DNA from: UBA9547 sp044349205
Lineage (GTDB): Bacteria > Bacteroidota > Bacteroidia > Cytophagales > UBA9547
Direction: 5' to 3'
Assembly: GCA_044349205.1 (NCBI GenBank)
Contig: JBIKRJ010000117.1
Span: 1 to 7,595 of the forward strand
DNA: 7,595 nt
The position numbers were made by a program, and so were the translations under genes. Below, in pieces: positions 1-5,206 of the stretch. Under the pieces are notes generated by a model, which saw nothing but the letters and a program-made list of their open reading frames with translations, had not been told where the DNA came from and did not search any database. Each line of letters opens with the position of its first letter. The first letter of the stretch is position 1.

Positions 1-124
1 TGTTTACACACAAGGTCGCAGCAATTTCTTTCTTTTGCCATTGGTACGAAAGCACCAAAAAAGCCCCCACTAAAGATTGGAAAAGGATGCTGGAAGCAAG
101 AAATATGGGTAGTAGCTTTTTCAC
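1..124 (-). CDS. Small single-pass membrane protein, N-terminal fragment (cut by window edge)
   Basis: This is the first 41 codons of a gene that continues beyond the left edge. I infer a GTG start at 124-122: an in-frame TAA lies two codons upstream and no in-frame ATG lies near the beginning. The peptide begins VKKLLPIFLASSILFQSLVG. One hydrophobic stretch, about residues 4-27, could be a membrane anchor or an uncleaved signal, followed by a basic patch (QWQKKE) and then IAATLCVN at the edge. From memory, this resembles small Bacteroidota membrane proteins of unknown function in which 'LC.NR..P' is followed by a 'C.GKC' motif and a lysine/glutamate-rich tail, often found near TonB-dependent receptors. 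The diagnostic cysteines would lie just outside the window, so the family assignment is tentative. The reading frame is well supported by the hydrophobic, KK-led N-terminus and by the promoter motif directly upstream. The gene follows the thioredoxin on the same strand, 121 bases away. Confidence 0.6.
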   Translation of the reverse strand, partial: MKKLLPIFLASSILFQSLVGAFLVLSYQWQKKEIAATLCVN

Positions 125-130
125 GCATTA

Positions 131-138
131 CAAATATA
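131..138 (-). promoter_or_regulatory. Bacteroidota -7 promoter element (TATATTTG) of the small membrane protein gene
   Basis: Read on the minus strand, the sequence TATATTTG matches the Bacteroidota primary sigma -7 consensus TAnnTTTG exactly. A TTG at 156-154, 15 bases upstream, could be the -33 element, although the gap is a little short. The element ends six bases before the GTG start at 124, so transcription would begin at or within a few bases of the start codon. Confidence 0.55.
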
Positions 139-149
139 AAAGTAAAATG

Positions 150-162
150 TATGCAAGGCATA
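150..162. repeat. Short perfect inverted repeat overlapping the -33 region (possible operator or hairpin)
   Basis: TATGC (150-154), a 3-base spacer, then GCATA (158-162). On the minus strand the candidate -33 TTG (156-154) falls in the centre, so a protein binding here would sit on the promoter of the small membrane protein gene. Read as RNA on the minus strand, it is a 5-bp hairpin followed by the T-rich stretch CATTTTACTTTT, so it could also help end the thioredoxin transcript. The arms are short and chance is possible. Confidence 0.3.
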
Positions 163-208
163 AACTGAAAGGATATTTTTCTTTTCGACAGAAAAGAAAA
201 ATTCAGTT
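163..208. repeat. Long inverted repeat with a one-sided bulge between the thioredoxin gene and the small membrane protein gene
   Basis: The inner arms are 11 bases and perfect: TTTTTCTTTTC (176-186) and GAAAAGAAAAA (191-201), around a 4-base loop GACA. The outer arms are 7 bases and perfect: AACTGAA (163-169) and TTCAGTT (202-208). A 6-base bulge (170-175, AGGATA) interrupts only the left side, giving 18 paired positions in 46 bases. It lies 38 bases past the thioredoxin stop codon, so the likely role is 3'-end formation or protection of the thioredoxin mRNA. It lacks the GC-rich stem of a textbook terminator. It could also regulate the next gene. Confidence 0.6.
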
Positions 209-245
209 GTGATAGAAAGAAAGTAGCCTAATTCGATACCAAGGA

Positions 246-548
246 CTAACTATTTTGGTATTTCAAAAGCAGCTTTTCGAGATGTTTGGCTTGTACCACC
301 CCCGATTGTCGCCATTTCAACTGACCATTTCTGAAAATCATCAAAGTAGGGACGCTTTGCACTTTGTAAGCAGCAGCAGCCGACGGGTTTTTGTCCACAT
401 CTATTTTTACTATGGTCGCCATTTCGCCCACAACTTTTTTGACTTCTTCCAAAATGGGTGCCATGGTTTTGCAAGGACCACACCATTCGGCAGAGAAATC
501 GATTAAAACTGGTTTCTGTGAATTGATGAGTGTTTGGAAGCTTGGCAT
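246..548 (-). CDS. Thioredoxin family protein (cytoplasmic thiol-disulfide reductant)
   Basis: This is a 100-residue single-domain thioredoxin. It has the redox motif WCGPCK (residues 22-27, cysteines 23 and 26), the buried aspartate of VLIDF at residue 17, and the cis-proline loop SVPT with Pro67, followed by LMIFRNG. These residues reduce disulfides in target proteins by dithiol exchange. There is no signal peptide or membrane segment, so it should act in the cytoplasm. I chose the ATG at 548. An in-frame TTG at 587 would add 13 residues (LLTNNPILKHLN after the start) unlike any thioredoxin N-terminus, whereas MPSFQTLINSQKPVLIDF fits the usual pattern of F..LI...KPV.VDF. The gene lies 133 bases after the TPR gene stop on the same strand, with a weak hairpin between. 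I see no clean TAnnTTTG in that gap; the nearest is TA-N4-TTTG at 594-585. Co-transcription with the TPR gene is possible but not shown. The gene symbol is left blank because Bacteroidota carry several thioredoxin paralogues. Confidence 0.93.
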   Translation of the reverse strand: MPSFQTLINSQKPVLIDFSAEWCGPCKTMAPILEEVKKVVGEMATIVKIDVDKNPSAAAAYKVQSVPTLMIFRNGQLKWRQSGVVQAKHLEKLLLKYQNS

Positions 549-617
549 ATTTAGGTGTTTTAGGATTGGGTTGTTTGTCAATAACAAAAAATTAGGCAGT
601 ATGATTCAAAAATCAAT

Positions 618-642
618 CTCATTTAGGCATCTAGAAAATGAG
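618..642. terminator. Hairpin between the TPR gene and the thioredoxin gene (weak terminator candidate)
   Basis: CTCATTT (618-624) and AAATGAG (636-642) form a perfect 7-bp stem with an 11-base loop. Read on the minus strand it follows the TPR gene stop by about 40 bases and is followed by ATTGATTTTT, which is only partly T-rich. On the plus strand the tail is better (CTATTTTTT), although no plus-strand gene ends here. The stem is AT-rich, so termination is likely to be partial. Confidence 0.35.
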
Positions 643-681
643 CTATTTTTTAAAATTGAATTGGAAGCTGTAATAGCTAAT

Positions 682-3681
682 TTACTGGTTCACTCCAGCG
701 TTTTCTTGCGCCATTTTATCCAGTCGCTGTTTGGCCGATTCTACCATTTTAGCATCGCTTGCATTTTTTATTATAGACTCCAGCGTGGCTTTTGCTTGGA
801 AAGTTTCGCCCAAGGCCAAGTAATTGTCGGCCACCAATAGGAACGATTGATCAACCCATTTCACATAGTCGCCATAGTAGTCGTTCAAATTGAAGAGTTC
901 GTTCAACGACGATTTGTATTTTTTCTGCTGGTAAAAAATAGTGGCAATGGTGTATTGTGCTTCGGCACCGTTTTCGTCTTTGGCTTCGTTCATCGTCACC
1001 ACAAAATAATCTAGGGCTTTCACGGTGTCTTTTAGAGCCAAAAGCGATTTGGCTTGGTAAAGAAAGGCTTTGTTTTGTCCAGTTGTGGTGGCATAACCCG
1101 AATTTACAATCAATTCGCCATAGGCAAAACAAGAATCGTATTGCGCCGTTTGGAAATGGGCGAGCATCAAGCCTTGGTAGGCGTTGGCCACTTCTTTTTT
1201 TGAGCTTGCTACTAGTTGCAGCTGCTTGTTGTATTTTTTTGCTTCGCTGTAGTTGCCAGTGGCGTAGTATATATCGGCTATTTTGAACAAGGAACGGTTG
1301 TTATAGGTGCCTTTGTTGGCCTCCACCACTTTTTGGTAGTACGGAAGGGCATCGTTCAGTTTGCCCAAACGGTAATATGCGTCGGCCAAATAATACGTAG
1401 ATTCATAGCCAAAGGAACTGTTGGGGTAAGAAATTTGGAAATTGGAAAGAACTTGAATGGCCTCGTTGTATTTCTGGTCAAAATAAAGTCTTTTGCCCGA
1501 TTCAAATTCGATGTTTTCGATGTCGGTTTTTTGAGGGTTGGCGCTTTTATAATCTTTTAGAATAGTGATAAACTCTTCGTTTTTCCCTTCTTTCGACATA
1601 ATTTCTTGTATGCCCTGCAGGGCAGCATTGGCCACTGGCGATGTGGGATAGTCTTTTAGCACCAATTGGTAGTCGGTGTAGGCCAGCTCAGGATTTTTCA
1701 AATTCACATTGCATATAGCCCTTCTCTCCAAGGCATATGGCACATACGGGCTTCCGGGTCTTTCGCGAATGAACATAGTGTAGCTTTGCACTGCCGTCAA
1801 ATAATCGCCCCTTTCCAAGGCAAACATCGCTTTGTTGAACAAAGCAGTTTCGTAGTAAGGCGATTTGGGATAGTGGTGCGTGAGCTCGAAAAGAAAGTTA
1901 TCGGCTTGGTCATAGTTACCCAATGTGCCACTCACAAGTCCTTTTTGCAAAAGGATGTAATCTTTTTCTTTGTTGTGCGCCTCCAACGCCTTGTCGTAGG
2001 TAATCAAGGCGTCGGTGTATCTTTTTTGCACGTAATAGCAGTCGGCAAGGCGTAGCAAGGCATCGGGGTAATACTTGCTGTGCTGTTGGTCTCGGCGGTC
2101 GGAAAACTCTCTGAAACGGGTAGTGGCCTTGTCGTACATTTTTTGATTGTAAAAGGCATATCCCAAACCATAATCGGCTTTTTTATAAAAATCTTGCGCT
2201 CCCGATTGTTTGTTTTCCTGCGTTGCCAAATAGTATTCTACTGCCCCTTTGTAATCGCCTTTCATCGACAAAATTTCACCTATCCAATAGTTGGCGCCAG
2301 CCACCAGTACCTTGTCATAGGGGTATTCTTGCGATATTTCAAAATAGGAAATCGAGCTATCGGCGTGGTTTTGGTTGTACAGTTCTTCGGCACGGTGGTA
2401 GGCCACTTTTTGGTACACGGCATCTATGCGAGGGCTACGCTTGCTCAGGCTTTCTATGTAATCCAATGCTTCAGAATAATGGCTGGTGTTTAGCAAGGCA
2501 TCACTCATTATTTCGTTTGCCTCTTGCACAAAACGCCCCTTGGGATAGCGCTTGCGGTAGTCTTTCAGGCTGGAGATCACTTGCGAAAATTTGCCCAGTT
2601 CGTAGCTTATTTTTCCCTGTAAAAAGATACATTCTTCTTGTACCTCTTTCGAAAACGGTAAGTTGGCCGCTTGAGTAAGAAAAGGCAGGGCAAAGGTTTT
2701 GTTGTCGTCGCGCAGGTACGAAAGGGCCAAAAAGTAGGCAGCGTGTTGTCCTATCGAATCTTTTTGGTCAACCAATTTTTTGAAATTGGCAACGGCTTTG
2801 TCATTTTTACCCAAGTAGTAAAACGATTTGGCATAGCGGTATTGCGCGTCGTGTGGCAGCTCTTTGGTAACGGCATATTTCTCGCTAGCATTTACACACT
2901 TCAAATACTCTTGTTTGCGGAAATAAACGTCCGAAAGCAAAAGTTGAATATCGTCTTGGTTTTTGAAATCGGTTTTTTGCTTTGCAAGCGTGTCGGTGTA
3001 GGCAATTAGTTCCTCGTGTTTTTTTTGTTTGTAAAATATGTTGGCAATCATGTAGGGCACCAAGGCTCTGTAACTTTCATTTTGTTCAGCTTTTTTATAG
3101 TCGGTAAGTGCGGCATCGTTGTCACCTTGTTTAAATTCGATGTTGCCGGCATAGTAAGAGGCCGCATAGGTGTATTTGTTTTCACTTGTTTTCAAGCTAT
3201 TGAAGTGGGGTAGCGCCTTGTCTAGCTGCTTGTCGTTCAGGTAGCAATAGCCCATATTGAAATGCACTTCCTCTTTTTGTTCTTTCGAAAGCAAATCGGA
3301 GTTTAGCTTTTCGTAATACAAAAGGGCGTTTTTGTAGTCTTTTTTGCCCTTTAACACATTGCCAAGCGAAAGCAAGGCCTGTTGCGATTTGGGGTGGGCA
3401 GGGTATTTTTTTACAAATTCGTTTAATTTCAGTTCGGCGTCGTCGTGAAAAAGTTGCAAACCACAATCGGCCAAATAATATTCCGATTCCACACTTAGCA
3501 GGTCTTGCTTGTTCAAAGACTGGTATTTTTCAAAGTATTGGCGGGCAGCCGTGTATTTTTCCTTGCCATACAGTTCTTGAGCAGTGCGAAACAGATAATT
3601 GTCGTGGATATAAGATTGGGTGTTTTGGGCTATTGCCAAAAAGTGGCCAAGCGAATAAAGAAGCACAAGGAATAACCTCAT
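682..3681 (-). CDS. Exported large tetratricopeptide-repeat protein (999 aa)
   Basis: The ATG at 3681-3679 opens a type I signal peptide, MRLFLVLLYSLGHFLAIAQ, with likely cleavage around residues 17-19 (AIA/Q). There is no lipobox cysteine, so the mature protein should be periplasmic or peripherally bound to the outer membrane. The rest is a nearly unbroken superhelix of TPR-type helix pairs with the usual A-Y-x2-G-x4-A-x3-F/Y spacing, for example ALLYYEKL, SYYLGKNDKAVANFKKL, AYYRLGKLNDALPYYQKV and IFYQQKKYKSSLNELF; I estimate more than twenty units. Many have the x-x-YPxSP ending seen in BamD/YbgF-like TPRs. The C-terminus (about 930-990: YGDYVKWVDQSFLLVADNY, then LGETFQAKATLESIIKNA) looks like the conserved end of a large Bacteroidota TPR family known to me only as 'tetratricopeptide repeat protein'. 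The role is presumably protein-protein scaffolding in the envelope, with partner unknown. It is transcribed divergently from mtaB and followed by the thioredoxin gene. No truncation is seen. Confidence 0.88.
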   Translation of the reverse strand: MRLFLVLLYSLGHFLAIAQNTQSYIHDNYLFRTAQELYGKEKYTAARQYFEKYQSLNKQDLLSVESEYYLADCGLQLFHDDAELKLNEFVKKYPAHPKSQQALLSLGNVLKGKKDYKNALLYYEKLNSDLLSKEQKEEVHFNMGYCYLNDKQLDKALPHFNSLKTSENKYTYAASYYAGNIEFKQGDNDAALTDYKKAEQNESYRALVPYMIANIFYKQKKHEELIAYTDTLAKQKTDFKNQDDIQLLLSDVYFRKQEYLKCVNASEKYAVTKELPHDAQYRYAKSFYYLGKNDKAVANFKKLVDQKDSIGQHAAYFLALSYLRDDNKTFALPFLTQAANLPFSKEVQEECIFLQGKISYELGKFSQVISSLKDYRKRYPKGRFVQEANEIMSDALLNTSHYSEALDYIESLSKRSPRIDAVYQKVAYHRAEELYNQNHADSSISYFEISQEYPYDKVLVAGANYWIGEILSMKGDYKGAVEYYLATQENKQSGAQDFYKKADYGLGYAFYNQKMYDKATTRFREFSDRRDQQHSKYYPDALLRLADCYYVQKRYTDALITYDKALEAHNKEKDYILLQKGLVSGTLGNYDQADNFLFELTHHYPKSPYYETALFNKAMFALERGDYLTAVQSYTMFIRERPGSPYVPYALERRAICNVNLKNPELAYTDYQLVLKDYPTSPVANAALQGIQEIMSKEGKNEEFITILKDYKSANPQKTDIENIEFESGKRLYFDQKYNEAIQVLSNFQISYPNSSFGYESTYYLADAYYRLGKLNDALPYYQKVVEANKGTYNNRSLFKIADIYYATGNYSEAKKYNKQLQLVASSKKEVANAYQGLMLAHFQTAQYDSCFAYGELIVNSGYATTTGQNKAFLYQAKSLLALKDTVKALDYFVVTMNEAKDENGAEAQYTIATIFYQQKKYKSSLNELFNLNDYYGDYVKWVDQSFLLVADNYLALGETFQAKATLESIIKNASDAKMVESAKQRLDKMAQENAGVNQ

Positions 3682-3698
3682 AGTAAAAAGCGATTGGG

Positions 3699-3706
3699 CA
3701 AAAATA
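3699..3706 (-). promoter_or_regulatory. Bacteroidota -7 promoter element (TATTTTTG) of the TPR gene
   Basis: Minus-strand TATTTTTG matches TAnnTTTG exactly and ends 17 bases before the ATG at 3681. I see no TTG at the usual -33 spacing, where the sequence is CATCAT-like. The leader would be about 10-13 bases. Confidence 0.5.
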
Positions 3707-3805
3707 AGAAGAATAATAATGGAATGATGTTGAGTTCACAATGTTATCATCGCAGAATGTTTATTGATTCACCATCTCCCCAAAACCCCAATCGTTCAAA
3801 TTCCC

Positions 3806-3813
3806 TATCTTTG
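3806..3813 (+). promoter_or_regulatory. Bacteroidota -7 promoter element (TATCTTTG) of mtaB
   Basis: TATCTTTG is an exact TAnnTTTG match. Only five bases (CAGCC) separate it from the ATG at 3819, so the transcript probably starts at or beside the A of the start codon. No convincing -33 TTG is visible upstream; the region at the usual distance is A/C-rich (CAAAACCCC). Confidence 0.55.
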
Positions 3814-3818
3814 CAGCC

Positions 3819-5138
3819 ATGAAAAAAGTGGCCTTTTATACCTTAGGTTGCAAGCTAAACTATTCCGAGACTTCTTCCATATCTCGTCTATTCGAACAGC
3901 GGGGTTACGAAAAGGTGGATTTTACGGAAAAGGCCGACATTTATGTCATCAACACGTGTTCGGTTACCGACAATGCCGACAAGAAGTGCCGCAAGGTGGT
4001 ACGCGAGGCATTGAAACATTCGCCACAGGCTTTCATAACCATTGTAGGCTGTTATGCTCAACTAAAACCTCAGGAAATCGCCGAAATTCCCGGTGTGGAT
4101 GCCGTTTTAGGCGCTGCCGAAAAATTTCGTTTGCTGGATGTGCTTGACGGTTTTCAGAAGGATGGTCTCACCAAGGTGTTTCATTCCGATATTCAAAAGG
4201 CCAACATTTTTCACAATGCCTACAGCCTAAGCGACCGTACCCGTACTTTTTTGAAAGTACAAGACGGCTGCGATTACAATTGTTCTTTTTGCACCATCCC
4301 CCTTGCGCGTGGCGAAAGCCGTTCCGACTATGTGGCCAATATCCTGCTTTCTGCCGAAGAAATTGCCCAAGCGGGTGTGAAAGAAATTGTGCTTACGGGG
4401 GTGAACATTGGCGATTTTGGTTTGCACGAGGGCAAGCGCGAAGAAACTTTCTTCGATTTAGTAAAAGCATTGGAAAAAGTAGTAGGGGTGGAGCGCTTCC
4501 GTATTTCTTCTATCGAACCCAATTTGCTGACCAATGAAATAGTAGAGTTTGTGGCTTCCTCCAAAAAATTTGTACCCCATTTTCACATACCCTTGCAAAG
4601 TGGCAGCAACAAGGTGTTAAAAATGATGCGCCGCCGGTACCAGCGCGAACTGTATGCCGAAAGGGTGGCGCTCATCAAAAGCCTGATTCCCAACTGTTGT
4701 ATAGGAGTAGATGTGATTGTAGGGTTTCCTGGCGAAACAAAAGAAGATTTTTTAGATACCTATAAGTTTTTGAACGAATTGGATATTTCCTATTTGCACG
4801 TATTCACTTATTCTGAAAGAGACAACACCCACGCCATTGCCTTGAAAGGAAGTGTGCCCTCAGCCGAACGTGCCGAACGCAGCAAAATGTTGCACATCTT
4901 GTCCGACAAAAAACGCCGTGCTTTTTACGAGCAAAACCTTGGACGCGAAGAACAAGTACTGTTTGAGGAAGACATAGAAAACGGACTTATGTTTGGCTTT
5001 ACGCGCAACTACATAAGAGTGGCCGCCAAGTACGATCCCTTGTTAGTGAACGAGCTAAAAACCATTCGTACGACGGCCATTGCCCCCGAAGGCCATGTGG
5101 AAGTGGAAGAAATAGGTGAAGAAGTATTCAACCATTGA
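3819..5138 (+). CDS. mtaB: tRNA (N6-L-threonylcarbamoyladenosine(37)-C2)-methylthiotransferase MtaB
   Basis: This 439-residue radical-SAM methylthiotransferase is full length for the MiaB/MtaB family. It adds a methylthio group to C2 of t6A at position 37 of ANN-decoding tRNAs, giving ms2t6A, in the cytoplasm. The N-terminal UPF0004 domain (about 1-105) has its three cluster-binding cysteines: C11 in TLGCKLN, C47 in NTCSVT and C78 in VGCYAQ. The radical-SAM domain follows, with the CxxxCxxC motif at C151, C155 and C158 (DGCDYNCSFCTIPLARG) that binds the second [4Fe-4S] cluster and S-adenosylmethionine. The SAM-barrel motifs EIVLTGVNIGDFG, RISSIEPN, HIPLQSGSNKVLKMMRRRY and VIVGFPGETKEDF come next. 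The C-terminal part (about 375-435) is the TRAM-like RNA-binding region. The early TLGCKLNYSE and the lack of a MiaB-type N-terminus favour MtaB over MiaB or RimO. The ATG is set by the -7 element five bases upstream. The gene is divergent from the TPR gene; the porin gene follows after 68 bases. Confidence 0.95.
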   Translation: MKKVAFYTLGCKLNYSETSSISRLFEQRGYEKVDFTEKADIYVINTCSVTDNADKKCRKVVREALKHSPQAFITIVGCYAQLKPQEIAEIPGVDAVLGAAEKFRLLDVLDGFQKDGLTKVFHSDIQKANIFHNAYSLSDRTRTFLKVQDGCDYNCSFCTIPLARGESRSDYVANILLSAEEIAQAGVKEIVLTGVNIGDFGLHEGKREETFFDLVKALEKVVGVERFRISSIEPNLLTNEIVEFVASSKKFVPHFHIPLQSGSNKVLKMMRRRYQRELYAERVALIKSLIPNCCIGVDVIVGFPGETKEDFLDTYKFLNELDISYLHVFTYSERDNTHAIALKGSVPSAERAERSKMLHILSDKKRRAFYEQNLGREEQVLFEEDIENGLMFGFTRNYIRVAAKYDPLLVNELKTIRTTAIAPEGHVEVEEIGEEVFNH

Positions 5139-5149
5139 ACACAGACACA

Positions 5150-5180
5150 TTTGGCTAAAGCACATTAAGGCCTAAATTTG
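5150..5180 (+). promoter_or_regulatory. Complete Bacteroidota promoter (TTTG-N19-TAAATTTG) of the porin gene
   Basis: The -33 element TTTG (5150-5153) and the -7 element TAAATTTG (5173-5180) are separated by 19 bases. Both match the phylum consensus, and the spacing is the expected one. This is the only promoter in the window with both halves. It begins 11 bases after the mtaB stop and predicts a transcript start near 5185-5187, about 20 bases before the TTG start at 5207. The porin can therefore be transcribed independently of mtaB. Confidence 0.7.
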
Positions 5181-5206
5181 CCTTTCGAATTTTAACAACG
5201 CTCCTT

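Noticed and set aside
250..486. Minus-strand reading frame overlapping the thioredoxin gene
   Set aside because: It is an out-of-frame shadow of the thioredoxin gene, which has all its catalytic motifs in the other frame.
391..840. Plus-strand 149-codon open frame opposite the thioredoxin and TPR gene ends
   Set aside because: It lies antisense to two well-supported genes, has no promoter motif and encodes no recognisable domain.
1666..2493. Plus-strand open frames of 129 and 137 codons, hydrophobic and valine-rich, inside the TPR gene
   Set aside because: They are antisense shadows produced by the lysine-, tyrosine- and asparagine-rich codons of the TPR gene. They have no start signal or domain.
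682..3681. Possibility that the TPR protein is SprE/PorW of the type IX secretion system
   Set aside because: SprE/PorW is a lipoprotein. This protein has a plain signal peptide without a lipobox cysteine, and its N-terminus does not resemble the SprE start I remember.
3819..5138. MiaB or RimO instead of MtaB
   Set aside because: The N-terminus TLGCKLNYSE, the motif NTCSVTDNADKK and the overall length fit the MtaB branch. MiaB usually shows TYGCQMN and RimO shows TLGCPKN.
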